The position numbers and the translations under genes were made by a program. The notes below the pieces were generated by a model, which did not search any database, was not told where the DNA came from, and saw nothing but the letters and a program-made list of their open reading frames with translations. This document shows positions 34,695 through 44,433 of a stretch of DNA of 54,794 nt, piece by piece (position 1 is the first letter of the stretch; each line of letters opens with the position of its first letter). Source of the stretch: Lachnospiraceae bacterium UBA1766 (lineage in GTDB: Bacteria; Bacillota; Clostridia; Lachnospirales; Lachnospiraceae). Location: assembly GCA_002314715.1 (NCBI GenBank), contig DCGY01000032.1:1-54794 (forward strand). Reading direction: 5' to 3'.

Positions 34695-35651
34695 ATGGAA
34701 AACGAGATGAAACTGGTGGCGGGATTTGGCACGGTGGAAGAATATCCGCTGTATGCGGCTGCCGGTGCGGATGAGTTGTTTTGTGGATATGTGCCCTTTG
34801 ACTGGAATGAAAAATACGGAAACCTTCAGCCCCTCAACCGTCGGGAAGTTCGATATGTAGATGTACAAATCGGCGCCTTTGAGGAACTTTGTATTTTGCA
34901 CAAAATGACAGAAGTTTATAAAAAACCGGTGACGATTGCGCTGAATGCGCTTTGTTATTCGGGGGAGCAATACCCACGGATTCTTTCTATTGTGGAGCGC
35001 TGCGTAGCGATTGGATTGGATTCCTTTATTGTAGCGGATCCGGCGCTTCTTTTGGAAATTACGCGAAGTGGGATTCCCTGCAAAATTCAGTTAAGCGGCG
35101 AATTGGGAGAAATCAATACCCCTATGCTGGAGTATTTTCGGGAGGTTCATCCGACACGGGTGATTTTTCATCGAAAGAATACAATCCGGGACATGGGTGA
35201 AATCATTCAAAAGATGCAAGGGAAGATACCGGAGTATGAGGCTTTTTTCTTAAATGAAATGTGCCATTTTTCCGGAGCTTTTTGTAATTCTCTGCACTGC
35301 GACGAACTTTGCCATTTGTGTCAGGTCCCTTACAGACTGGGACGCCTGGACGCTACCGGTGAGAGCGTCTTGGAAATCTCAAAACCGCGGCCGTTTTCGG
35401 AACAGGAGGATTATGGTTTGGGAGCTTCCGGGTGTGGATTTTGTGCTTTGTGGAAGCTTGGAGAGGCTGGAGTCACCCATTTGAAAATTCCGGGCAGAGG
35501 CAATTATTCCGGCTTTATGGAACAGGATATCAAGAGCGCAAGGCAGGCGTTAAACATCTTAAAGGAAAGCAAATCGGAAGAGGAGTATCTTTCACGGATG
35601 CGGCAGGACTTGTTTCCTGCGGGCTGCAGCCGGGTCTGCTATTATCGATAG
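34695..35651 (+). CDS. U32-family (UbiU-like) protein
   Basis: 318 aa. The N terminus, with VEEYPLYAAAGADELFCGY and LNRREV, and the LNEMCHFSGAFCNSLHCDE-LCHLC region are typical of peptidase U32 relatives. GCGFCALWKLGEAGVTHLKIPGR is a further conserved block. By family knowledge, several U32 proteins are not peptidases but iron-sulfur-dependent hydroxylases (UbiU/V, TrhP, RlhA). Cys residues here could bind a cluster. The start is uncertain: ATG 34671 overlaps the upstream gene and has no ribosome binding site, whereas ATG 34695 follows AAGGACGGGAAG. Confidence 0.8.
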   Translation: MENEMKLVAGFGTVEEYPLYAAAGADELFCGYVPFDWNEKYGNLQPLNRREVRYVDVQIGAFEELCILHKMTEVYKKPVTIALNALCYSGEQYPRILSIVERCVAIGLDSFIVADPALLLEITRSGIPCKIQLSGELGEINTPMLEYFREVHPTRVIFHRKNTIRDMGEIIQKMQGKIPEYEAFFLNEMCHFSGAFCNSLHCDELCHLCQVPYRLGRLDATGESVLEISKPRPFSEQEDYGLGASGCGFCALWKLGEAGVTHLKIPGRGNYSGFMEQDIKSARQALNILKESKSEEEYLSRMRQDLFPAGCSRVCYYR

Positions 35652-35668
35652 AAGGATGGAGATAAAGG

Positions 35669-38600
35669 ATGAAAACGAAAATTTGGAACGCAGATAACGG
35701 AGACGGAACCTATTCCAATCCGATTTTGTATACGGACTACTCGGACCCGGATGCCATACGCGTGGGAGAAGATTATTATATGGTGGCTTCCAGCTTCTGT
35801 AATGTGCCCGGAATACCGGTGCTTCATTCCAAGGATTTGGTCAACTGGGAGCTGATTAACTATGTGGTTAAGGAACTACCGGAGAAACGTTACGACCGCC
35901 CCATTCACGGTTGTGGTGTCTGGGCACCTTCCATTCGCTATCATGAGGGAACCTATTATGTCTGCTTCCCCATGCCGGACGAAGGAATCTTTATGAGCAC
36001 CACCAAGGACCCTTACGGGGATTGGAGCGAGCCAATCAATATTCGACCGGGTGCGGGCTGGATTGATCCTTGTCCTTTCTGGGATGAGGACGGAAAAGCT
36101 TATTTGGTGGCAGGTGTGGCCAAGAGTCGTATTGGCTACAAAAGTGTGCTTCATCTGGTGGAAATGCGACCGGACGGGTTGGCGTTAACTGGCGAGGAGA
36201 AGGTTATTTTTGATGGGAATCAAAACGGACAGCATACCATTGAGGGCCCCAAGCTTTATAAGCGAAACGGTTGGTATTATATCTTTGCGCCGGCAGGAGG
36301 AGTCAAGGAAGGCTGGCAAACGGTTTTGCGGGCAAAGAACATTTACGGTCCTTATGAATTTCGGGTTGTTTTGCGTCGGGGAGATACGGAGATTAACGGG
36401 CCGCATCAGGGTGCCTGGGTTGATACGGTAACCGGAGAGGACTGGTTTCTCCATTTTCAGGATGTTTATGCCGCCGGACGAATCCTGCATTTACAGCCTA
36501 TGAGTTGGGAAAATGACTGGCCTGTTATCGGTGTGGCAAAAGATGGTCGGGAGTTTGGAGAGCCGGTGCTTCGCTATCAAAAGCCTGATGTAGGAAGAAA
36601 GGACCTTCCTGTAATGGAGCCGGAATTTTCGGAGGATTTTACAGGGGGAAAACTGGGTCTTTCTTTCCAGTGGAATGCCAATGAGAAGCCGGGCTGGTAC
36701 CAGATATCCGAGAACGGTCTTTCTCTTTATGCCCAAAAGAGGGATAGTGATTACGTAGATATGCCCAATGTTTTGTTGGAGAAATGGCCGGCACCGGAGT
36801 TTTCCGTAATCTACCATTTGGATTTATCGAAGCTTTCGGAGGGGGAAGAGGCCGGTGTAATTTCCATGGGAATGGAATATGGCATCCTGATTTTCCAAAA
36901 AAACAGGGAAGAGTTTGAAATCAAAACCGTTTCCGGAAAACAGTTTTTTGAGAAGAACCTTTCAGATCATAACGATGAAACAAACCGCAAATTCGCGTCT
37001 CTAAAGCCGGAGGAATCCACCGTTTATGTAAAGTACATGGTGGAACGGATCGGACGCCGGGATTTAAGTGAAACTGAAAAGAATTATCCCTTGGAAAGAG
37101 TTACCCTTTGGTACAGTACGGACAAAGAGCAATACACCTTGGCTTTTTCCATGGAAGCGGTCCCGGGACGCTGGGTCGGTGTGAAAAACGGGCTGTTTTG
37201 TTGCGGATTGGAGCCAAGGGGAGGAAGCCTTTTGGTAAAGTCCGTGAATTATCACCGTATTTATCACAATCCTGTACAGAGGGGATTCTTTCCGGATCCT
37301 TCCGTGGTACGGGTGGGGGAGGACTATTATATGGTGAACTCCTCCTTTCAATATTTTCCCGCCATTCCCATCAGTCATTCCAAAGATATGATTCATTGGG
37401 AATTGATTGGGCATGCCATTACCGATCCGGAGGATTTGGACTTGTCCGATATTCGGGACTCCCATGGAATTTGGGCGCCGGATATTGCCTATGAAAACGG
37501 TCGCTTTTTTATCTTTGCCACACTTCGATTAAACGGAGACGGCAAGCGGGACAACAATGTGCTGAGACGTCAATTGATGGTATCCTCCGAGAAACCGGAG
37601 GGACCTTATTCTCATCCGGTTTGGCTGGAGGTGGATGATATTGATCCCTCCCTTTTCACGGACGTGGACGGGAAACACTATATGCTGATTAGTCCGGGAG
37701 TCAATTTGGTTCCTTTGAATGCGGATTGTACCAAGGTCATGGGGGGCAAAATATCGGTATGGCCGGGCACCGGCGAGCGCTGTCCGGAGGGACCGCATTT
37801 GCTTCGCCATGGGGAATATTACTATGCAATTTTGGCGGAAGGGGGTACCGGTTACGGACATGGTATCAACGTGGCCCGTTCCAAGAATTTATGGGGGCCT
37901 TATGAGCCGTCTCCCTATAATCCGGTGCTTCGACAGACTGATGAGACGGCACCTTTGCAGCGTTGCGGGCATGGAAAACTCATAGAGGATCATCAGGGGA
38001 ATTGGTGGGTGTATTATCTATGCGGCCGCCCCAACGAAGGAAAATATACCACTATCGGAAGAGAAACAGCATTGGAGCCGGTACAGTGGCTTAAGGACGG
38101 CTGGTTTGTCATTAACCATGGACAGGGTCCCAGCCTGGTGAATGAGGCTCCTGAGTTTGTTCAAAATCAGTCGATTCCCCGTACCAGAGATGATTTCGAG
38201 GAAGAGGAACTGGATAAACGCTGGCAATTCGTGCGGAAGCCGTCCAAGGGGAATTATTCCCTATCCCAAAGAAAAGGTTGGCTACGTATTTGGACGCAGG
38301 ATGGAACCTTGTCGGAAATACGCGCCAAGAATACACTGGTTCGAAGAGAGCAGGAACATACTTATATGGCACAAACCAAGCTGGAGTTTTGGCCTTCCGC
38401 AAACGGTGAACAGGCAGGATTGACCTGTTATTATTCCACTGCTACCTATGTACGCTTTTCTCTTTGCTATGAAGAAGGACGAAAACTTCAGGTGGTTATG
38501 CAGCGAAACCATGGCGAGGAATTGGTTGCCTCTGTTGCTGATGTGAAAGAGCAGGCAGTTTATCTGAAGGTTTGCGTGGATAAATTAACACGTCGGTTTT

Positions 38601-38821
38601 TCTACAGCTATGACGGGGAAAACTGGGAGCTGGCGGCCACTTTGGACAATTGTGTCTTTTTGTGTGATGAAGGGGTACCGGATGATCCGAAACGACACAC
38701 CGGTACGCTGGTGGGGATTTATGCCAACAACGGTGGCCGCGGTTCCAGAATCCCGGCAGATTTTGACTTCTTTGAATATGTGGATGATGCCGGATCTTTG
38801 TGGAACAAAAAAGAGAAATAG
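35669..38821 (+). CDS. Tandem GH43 glycosidase (beta-xylosidase / alpha-L-arabinofuranosidase type)
   Basis: 1050 aa with two complete GH43 units in one chain. Unit 1 (about 10-310) has catalytic Asp26 in YSDPDAIRVGEDYYMV, Asp133 in WIDPCPFWDEDG and general-acid Glu192 in TIEGPKLY; a beta-sandwich of about 200 aa follows. Unit 2 (about 530-840) has Asp in FFPDPSVVRVGEDYYMV, Asp in DIDPSLFTDVDG and Glu in CPEGPHLL, then a GH43_C2-like sandwich to the end. No signal peptide is present, so it should act in the cytoplasm on imported xylo- or arabino-oligosaccharides. The ATG at 35669 has a ATGGAG/AAAGG ribosome binding region. Either unit could have a different specificity. Confidence 0.9.
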   Translation: MKTKIWNADNGDGTYSNPILYTDYSDPDAIRVGEDYYMVASSFCNVPGIPVLHSKDLVNWELINYVVKELPEKRYDRPIHGCGVWAPSIRYHEGTYYVCFPMPDEGIFMSTTKDPYGDWSEPINIRPGAGWIDPCPFWDEDGKAYLVAGVAKSRIGYKSVLHLVEMRPDGLALTGEEKVIFDGNQNGQHTIEGPKLYKRNGWYYIFAPAGGVKEGWQTVLRAKNIYGPYEFRVVLRRGDTEINGPHQGAWVDTVTGEDWFLHFQDVYAAGRILHLQPMSWENDWPVIGVAKDGREFGEPVLRYQKPDVGRKDLPVMEPEFSEDFTGGKLGLSFQWNANEKPGWYQISENGLSLYAQKRDSDYVDMPNVLLEKWPAPEFSVIYHLDLSKLSEGEEAGVISMGMEYGILIFQKNREEFEIKTVSGKQFFEKNLSDHNDETNRKFASLKPEESTVYVKYMVERIGRRDLSETEKNYPLERVTLWYSTDKEQYTLAFSMEAVPGRWVGVKNGLFCCGLEPRGGSLLVKSVNYHRIYHNPVQRGFFPDPSVVRVGEDYYMVNSSFQYFPAIPISHSKDMIHWELIGHAITDPEDLDLSDIRDSHGIWAPDIAYENGRFFIFATLRLNGDGKRDNNVLRRQLMVSSEKPEGPYSHPVWLEVDDIDPSLFTDVDGKHYMLISPGVNLVPLNADCTKVMGGKISVWPGTGERCPEGPHLLRHGEYYYAILAEGGTGYGHGINVARSKNLWGPYEPSPYNPVLRQTDETAPLQRCGHGKLIEDHQGNWWVYYLCGRPNEGKYTTIGRETALEPVQWLKDGWFVINHGQGPSLVNEAPEFVQNQSIPRTRDDFEEEELDKRWQFVRKPSKGNYSLSQRKGWLRIWTQDGTLSEIRAKNTLVRREQEHTYMAQTKLEFWPSANGEQAGLTCYYSTATYVRFSLCYEEGRKLQVVMQRNHGEELVASVADVKEQAVYLKVCVDKLTRRFFYSYDGENWELAATLDNCVFLCDEGVPDDPKRHTGTLVGIYANNGGRGSRIPADFDFFEYVDDAGSLWNKKEK

Positions 38822-38888
38822 CCAATAAAGGTAATTCGTATTATAATAAATAGAATCTAGAAAAATACGAAACAAATGAGAAGAAACC

Positions 38889-40637
38889 ATGAGATATCAA
38901 ATTCGAAATGCAATTGTACAGTACGCAGCCGATACCATTTTGGAATGCGTCAATTTTGAAATACATGATAATGAAAAGATTGCCGTGGTAGGTCGAAACG
39001 GGTGCGGAAAGACCACACTGCTTAAATTGATTTCCGGCGAGATCAAGATGAGTAACATTGACAGCGATGAATCCTGCGGAATTACCATGAGCGGAAAGCA
39101 GAGAATCGGTTACCTGAAGCAAATCAGCTTTCAGGACGGTTCTGTGTCCGTGCGGGAGGAGTTGAAAAAGTCCTTCGCCCCGGTGTTTGCCTGTGAAAAG
39201 CGAATGAATGAAATCGAGAGCGAGCTAAAGCAGCGTGAGGACCACAGCCTTTTAATGGAATATGATTTCCTGCAAAAGCAAATGGAGGCTCTTCGAGGCT
39301 ATTCCTGGATGCAGGATTTGGAGACCATGTTTTTGCGCTTTGGGTTTTCTCTGGAGGATTTGGAACGACCAATCGGCACATTTTCAGGCGGGCAGCAGAC
39401 CAAGATTGCCTTTATTCAGTTGTTGCTAACCAGACCGGACATACTGCTTTTGGACGAGCCTACCAACCATTTGGATATCACTACCATTGAATGGCTGGAG
39501 GATTATCTGAAAAATTATGACAATGCTGTCGTAATTGTGTCCCATGACCGTATGTTTTTGGACCGTGTCATTGATGTGACTTATGAGATTGAGTACGGCA
39601 GAATCAAGCGGTACCCGGGCAATTATTCCGCCTTCATGAAGCGCAAGGAAGAGGATTTAATCAAGCAGGAAAGAGACTACGAAGAACAGCAAAAAGAGAT
39701 TAAACGCCTGACGGAATGGATTGAAAAATGGAAGAATACGCCTACCAAGGTTGCAGCCACCCGTTCCAAAAGAATGGCAATTGAACATATGGTGAAGGTA
39801 GAGAAACCAAGGCGTTTTGATACCAGAGCCTTCCGGGCCTTGTTTGAGCCCCTGCGGGAGAGCTACAATGATGTGATTGTGGCCAAAAAGCTTCGTATCG
39901 GCTACGATGCGGTGCTTAGTGAAGTGAGTTTTACGCTGAATAAAAAAGAGCGTATGGCGGTAATTGGAGAAAACGGAAAAGGAAAATCCACCTTGTTGAA
40001 AACGTTGGTGGGAATTTTACCGGCACTGGGGGGAAGTTTCACCATTGGCACCAACGTGGATTATGCCTACTTCGATCAGCAGAAAGCGGTGCAAAGTCCT
40101 GCCAATCCGGCGCAAAGTGTTATGGAGAATTTTTGGGAGGAATACCCGGACCTTTTGCGGGAGGAGGTACGGAGTGCTCTTGGCGCATTTATGTTCTCCG
40201 GTGAAGAAGTGGAAAAGAAAATGGGCATGCTTTCCGGCGGAGAAAAGGTTCGACTGGAGTTGTGTAAAATTTTCTATACCAGACCCAATCTGCTGATTTT
40301 GGATGAGCCTACAAACCATATGGACTTGATCGGCAAGGAAGCTTTGGAACGGATGCTCTTAAACTTTGACGGAACGGTTCTGTTTGTGTCCCATGACCGA
40401 TATTTTATCAAGCAGATTGCTACCGGTGTTTTGGAGTTTGGCAAGCAGGAAGTCAGACAATATCAGGGCAGCTATACGGAATATTTGGAGGAAAAAGAAA
40501 AGCGGGAGAAGGGCATTATCAGGGATCTCAACAGCCCTCAAAAGCAGGCAGATGCAAAAAGCAGGAGGATCCCACCCTTTCGGATGTTTTTGATAAGAAG
40601 GCCTATTACAATCCCGGTAAGATTATTTCCAGACTAA
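38889..40637 (+). CDS. ABC-F family ATPase, C terminus out of frame
   Basis: ABC-F proteins act at the ribosome (translation factors or antibiotic-resistance factors). Two ATPase domains: Walker A GRNGCGKTT near 36-44 and GENGKGKST near 359-367; signatures FSGGQQ and LSGGEK; Walker B LLLDEPTNHLD and LILDEPTNHMD; switch His in VSHDR twice. No membrane segment. The open frame ends at 40637 with an atypical Arg/Pro-rich tail after about residue 557. The expected coiled-coil tail lies in the -1 frame from about 40556 to 40867, so the gene carries an apparent one-base loss in the A5 run at 40556-40560. Intact length would be about 659 aa. Confidence 0.9.
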   Translation: MRYQIRNAIVQYAADTILECVNFEIHDNEKIAVVGRNGCGKTTLLKLISGEIKMSNIDSDESCGITMSGKQRIGYLKQISFQDGSVSVREELKKSFAPVFACEKRMNEIESELKQREDHSLLMEYDFLQKQMEALRGYSWMQDLETMFLRFGFSLEDLERPIGTFSGGQQTKIAFIQLLLTRPDILLLDEPTNHLDITTIEWLEDYLKNYDNAVVIVSHDRMFLDRVIDVTYEIEYGRIKRYPGNYSAFMKRKEEDLIKQERDYEEQQKEIKRLTEWIEKWKNTPTKVAATRSKRMAIEHMVKVEKPRRFDTRAFRALFEPLRESYNDVIVAKKLRIGYDAVLSEVSFTLNKKERMAVIGENGKGKSTLLKTLVGILPALGGSFTIGTNVDYAYFDQQKAVQSPANPAQSVMENFWEEYPDLLREEVRSALGAFMFSGEEVEKKMGMLSGGEKVRLELCKIFYTRPNLLILDEPTNHMDLIGKEALERMLLNFDGTVLFVSHDRYFIKQIATGVLEFGKQEVRQYQGSYTEYLEEKEKREKGIIRDLNSPQKQADAKSRRIPPFRMFLIRRPITIPVRLFPD

Positions 40638-40867
40638 AGCACAGCCTGGAAAAATATGAGGCTTCTCTGGAGGAAAGTGATGGGAAAATCAAGGAGCTTC
40701 AGATTGCATTGTGTAATCCGGAGCTTGCTTCCGACTTTGAAAAGCTGATGGAACTGCAAACCCGGTTAGACGAGGAAACCCATAATCAGGAAACGATTCT
40801 GGAGAGAATGCTGGAGACGGAGCTGGAGCTTCAGGATATGTTGGAGCAGGAAGGTAAAACAGAGTAA
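40556..40867 (+). pseudogene. Displaced C-terminal part of the ABC-F gene
   Basis: In the -1 frame the DNA reads KKQEDPTLSDVFDKKAYYNP, then a Lys/Glu/Leu-rich stretch with heptad-like spacing ending in EQEGKTE and a stop at 40865-40867. This is the coiled-coil tail usual for ABC-F proteins. Adding one A to the run at 40556-40560 restores a continuous frame. Sequencing error, true mutation or slippage are all possible. Confidence 0.75.
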
Positions 40868-40884
40868 ACAGACGATGGAGGTCT

Positions 40885-41535
40885 TTGGAATTGGGGTTAA
40901 CACAGGAACTGAGAGACAAGCATTTCCGGGATAATAAGGAATGGTGGAATCGGACGGGAAAGAATCTGGCGGTGCATCCTAAGACCGGTTTTATAGAGAA
41001 TCAAAATCAACTGGTGCCCATGCATTACGGGAAAGAAATCCCGTTTTTTGATCGTCTGTTTTTTGGGAAAAGACCAATTACCGCGAAAGAGAATTCCTGC
41101 GAGGTAATTGCCTTATATAATGTCCTTAAGACCCTGGACGGGGAGGAAAATACCCCTTCTTTTCCGGAGCTTTTACAATGGTTTGAAGGGAAAGGAATAT
41201 TCCTTTGGGGATATTTTGGCACCCATTTGGGAGCGGTGAAAAAATACTTGCTTTCGAAAGGATACGAAGTAAAGCGTTTGCCCCGGAAACAATTGGACAG
41301 GGAAAATCCGGGAGCGGTTTGCTATATTATGATGACCATGAATCACCGGTATAACCTGTTTCGGATGATTCATACGGTCTGTATTACCAAAGAACAGTCG
41401 GGTTATGTAATTCATAATGATTACGAGGGTTCAAAGGAGTATAAAAGCCTAAAACAGGCTGTTTTTGGATATCATGAAGGAATCGGTCGACCTTTGGAAG
41501 TATTGGAAATTCGAAAGAAAAAGGAACAGGCATGA
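40885..41535 (+). CDS. C39-like cysteine-protease-fold protein
   Basis: About 216 aa. NSCEVIALYNVL near 71-82 resembles the catalytic Cys helix of peptidase C39-like proteins, and MIHTVCI near 160 and HNDY near 175 supply a His and an Asp. The triad therefore could be complete, but the reaction is unproven. No signal peptide or membrane helix. There is no ATG in frame near the front: TTG at 40885 (four bases after GGAGG) or TTG at 40891 (ten bases after it) must start it. It ends with an ATGA overlap into the sensor gene, which links it to the two-component operon. Confidence 0.7.
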   Translation: MELGLTQELRDKHFRDNKEWWNRTGKNLAVHPKTGFIENQNQLVPMHYGKEIPFFDRLFFGKRPITAKENSCEVIALYNVLKTLDGEENTPSFPELLQWFEGKGIFLWGYFGTHLGAVKKYLLSKGYEVKRLPRKQLDRENPGAVCYIMMTMNHRYNLFRMIHTVCITKEQSGYVIHNDYEGSKEYKSLKQAVFGYHEGIGRPLEVLEIRKKKEQA

Positions 41536-43127
41536 GAAGATATTACAGTTATTTTCGGGGTATCATCCTCTCTATATTGGCATTTACGGTTGTGGGTATA
41601 CTTCGTTTGTACGGGGATACTACAGACACCTTTCTTGAGGTGCTGAAGGAAGAGATTATCTTCGTGGTGTTTATTACCATGATTATCATATGGGCTATTT
41701 CTGTAAGAACACGCATTATGCACAAAACCATTCGCGACCTGCTTTTTGGGATTGCGGCGATAATGATTTTTTGGGTTTTGGTTCGGGAGGTGAAGTGGCA
41801 TTTTGCCGAAAAGGTGGACGTGGAACGCTTCCTTTGGTATTGCTATTATATCCCTATGATTGAAATGCCTCTGCTGAGTTTTTTGGCAGCCTTGAAGGTT
41901 GGTAAGCCGGAGGATCGTTTAACCCGAAAGTACACCGTCCCCTTATTTCTGGTTTCCGCCCTATTGTCGGGCCTGGCTTTGACCAATGATTTTCACGGAT
42001 GGATGTTTCGATTGGAAGATTTGCAGGATTTGGAGCATTATTCCTATGGCCCCGGCTTCTTTTTGGTGATTCTTTGGATGTTAGGTTTTGGCCTGTCCAC
42101 AATTTTGATCATCATTTATAAAAATGCCGTGGAACAGATTGGTATGATTCGTTTTTTACCCCTGCTTTTTGTAGTACTGGGCGTAGCCTACGGAATCCTT
42201 TATGCGAAGGATTCCTCCAGTTTTGGAGTGGGATTCGTGGAAATTATGGCGATGTATGATTGGGACACGGTTATGATATGGGAAACCTGTATCGCATTGG
42301 GAATGATACCCATCAACAGCCAGTACAAAGAATTTTTTGAAAAGTCCACCATTTGTGCGCAGATTGTGGACCGGAAAGGAAGGACCAGGATTGCCGCCGG
42401 AAATGCTTTACCGTTGGAAAGACATGTGTATGAAAGTCTGAAAGAAAACGGCACGGTGACCATTGACGGACATACCGTTTTGCAATATCATCCAATCTCC
42501 TGTGGAGCATTGATTTGGCAACAGGATATGGAGGATATTCAAAACCTGGTGACCAAGCTCCAAAACGATCAGCAGGAGCTTCGTGAAAAAAATGCCTTAG
42601 AGGATGAGGCCATGAAGGCCCGGATTCGTGAGAATCTCATCGAGGAAAAGAATCGATTGTATACTTTGATTTCCAATGAGATGGAGCCGGGAATCGAAAC
42701 CATATTGGAGCGTGCGAGACAGTTAAAAGAATCGAAGGACCTGGATGTGTCCAGACAATTTCTGGCCAGAGTAAATATGCTGGGTACCTATATCAAGAGA
42801 AGGTCCAATTTCATTATTTTATCCGAGGATGACAAGCTGGTACCCATGGAGGAAATTGCATTTTGTCTTGGTGAAACCCAGAGGAATCTTGCGTACTGCG
42901 GACTGCAGTTTTCTTATCGCTTGTATATGGAGGCGGGGCTTGCCCGGAAATGTCTGCTGGAGTTTTATGATACCATAGAAGGGGAACTGAAAAGAGATGC
43001 TTTTCGGGTAAAACAGCTGCAGCTGGTTGCAGAGGAGTTTGATGATTATTATCTTTTGACCTTCAGTGTTCCGAAGGAAACAGAGAAAATATATCGTGTG
43101 GGAAGGGAGAGAATACGCTATGAATAG
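41532..43127 (+). CDS. Membrane sensor with N-terminal 7TM domain and degenerate kinase core
   Basis: 531 aa. About seven or eight helices in 8-260 match the histidine-kinase N-terminal 7TM type. A short cytoplasmic domain follows, then a coiled coil around 335-400. The C-terminal part (about 430-520) keeps an Asn-box-like GETQRNLAYCG but lacks the DxGxG and GxG boxes, so it probably cannot bind ATP well. It overlaps the upstream gene by four bases (ATGA) and the kinase gene by eight, so all are translated together. I infer a sensory subunit for the kinase encoded next. Confidence 0.78.
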   Translation: MRRYYSYFRGIILSILAFTVVGILRLYGDTTDTFLEVLKEEIIFVVFITMIIIWAISVRTRIMHKTIRDLLFGIAAIMIFWVLVREVKWHFAEKVDVERFLWYCYYIPMIEMPLLSFLAALKVGKPEDRLTRKYTVPLFLVSALLSGLALTNDFHGWMFRLEDLQDLEHYSYGPGFFLVILWMLGFGLSTILIIIYKNAVEQIGMIRFLPLLFVVLGVAYGILYAKDSSSFGVGFVEIMAMYDWDTVMIWETCIALGMIPINSQYKEFFEKSTICAQIVDRKGRTRIAAGNALPLERHVYESLKENGTVTIDGHTVLQYHPISCGALIWQQDMEDIQNLVTKLQNDQQELREKNALEDEAMKARIRENLIEEKNRLYTLISNEMEPGIETILERARQLKESKDLDVSRQFLARVNMLGTYIKRRSNFIILSEDDKLVPMEEIAFCLGETQRNLAYCGLQFSYRLYMEAGLARKCLLEFYDTIEGELKRDAFRVKQLQLVAEEFDDYYLLTFSVPKETEKIYRVGRERIRYE

Positions 43128-44433
43128 CTTTGTTTCGATTCCATATCCGATGCAACTTTTCCTGATTCTTTGTGTCTTAATCAGTTTGATTTGCATATTG
43201 CCTATTTTTCTTTTGCTGTGTAAGGAGAAAATATGGGGGGGCAAACTGGTTCTGTCTTTGGTGGGACTGGTTTTGGCTTTTTTAGAGCTTTGTGTTTTGC
43301 GATGTACGTTATTGAGGGTGTCTGCACAAGGACTTTTGGCGATCCTTTTGAATCTTCCCTGGGTCACCCATTTGGGAATTATCCTTTTTTTGGTGGCTAT
43401 TTCCGTCCATGTGTTGGGGAGTGAAATCGAATATCGAAAGCATTATTTTAACAGCAGAAGTATTCGTGAGGCAATGGATAATATGCCCTTGGGCCTGTGT
43501 TTCGGAGATTTGCGGGGGTATCCGATTTTAACCAATCGAAGTATGTACCGAATGGCGGAGGAACTTACCGGAGAGACCTTCAACAACAGCAAGGATTTTT
43601 GGCTGAAAATCAAAAGAAGTAAGGAACTCAACGGGAATCAAAAAATCAATATATATGCCACCTCGGAGGAACGTATTTACACCTTTGCTATGAAAAACGG
43701 GCGTATTTACCAGATTACCAAGAGAAATGTGGAGGTTTACGGAAAATCGTTTGTACAGATGATTGTGTCGGACATTACCTTACAGCATGAGCTTTATCAG
43801 GATACCTTGTCAACAAATGAGGAGCTGATGGAGCAGCGTGTGGAGATGCGAGACCTGGCGGACCGACTGATTCAAAGCAATCATGAGGAGGAAATTCTTC
43901 GTTATAAAATCCGTATTCACAATGAACTGGGGCAACAAATACTGGCTACGGCAAAGGCTTTGTCCGGAGAGCCTACCCTTGAAGAGTATAGGCAATTGGC
44001 GGATGCATGGACGGATTTGGCGAATCGATTCCGGCATCTGGATGAGGAAAAACAGGCCAAGGACCGGGAACTTCTGGAGGAAATATTATCGGTTGCGGAT
44101 ATGATAGGCTGTAAGCTTCAGATAGAGCAGGGATTTCCGGAGGAGGTGCTGCGTCTCCCGATTTTGCGACAGGCAATTCGTGAGGCAATCGTGAATGCGG
44201 TACGTCACGGTCACGCGGATGCGGTGGAAATCGGATATACCATACTGCCGGGAAAAATCGATATTTCGATTGCCAATAACGGGGAATTGCCCACAGGTGA
44301 ATTCCATCGGAAGGGTGGCTTGAAAAATCTTTATGAAGGAATTGTGGGCCGGGGAGGACAACTAAGTACGGAGTGCAAAGATTGTTTTACCCTTCGCATT
44401 ACACTTCCATATACGCAAGGAGGAGAGGAATGA
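43120..44433 (+). CDS. Sensor histidine kinase
   Basis: 437 aa. Two or three helices lie in residues 10-110, then a PAS-like region (about 125-240). A dimerisation helix with likely phospho-acceptor His in YKIRIHNELGQQIL follows, then an ATPase domain with N-box REAIVNAVRHGHAD and a short G-box region (IANNGELP, KGGLKNL). It resembles NarL/LytS-type kinases that pair with LuxR-type regulators, as the next gene encodes. The ATG at 43120 has GGGAGAG before it; the in-frame ATG at 43066 lies deep in the upstream gene. It overlaps the regulator gene by four bases. Confidence 0.86.
   Translation: MNSFVSIPYPMQLFLILCVLISLICILPIFLLLCKEKIWGGKLVLSLVGLVLAFLELCVLRCTLLRVSAQGLLAILLNLPWVTHLGIILFLVAISVHVLGSEIEYRKHYFNSRSIREAMDNMPLGLCFGDLRGYPILTNRSMYRMAEELTGETFNNSKDFWLKIKRSKELNGNQKINIYATSEERIYTFAMKNGRIYQITKRNVEVYGKSFVQMIVSDITLQHELYQDTLSTNEELMEQRVEMRDLADRLIQSNHEEEILRYKIRIHNELGQQILATAKALSGEPTLEEYRQLADAWTDLANRFRHLDEEKQAKDRELLEEILSVADMIGCKLQIEQGFPEEVLRLPILRQAIREAIVNAVRHGHADAVEIGYTILPGKIDISIANNGELPTGEFHRKGGLKNLYEGIVGRGGQLSTECKDCFTLRITLPYTQGGEE

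Noticed and set aside
40550..40570. Programmed -1 frameshifting in the ABC-F gene
   Set aside because: Only an A5 run with no canonical slippery heptamer in frame, no clear downstream hairpin and no internal Shine-Dalgarno at the usual distance; a one-base deletion is simpler.
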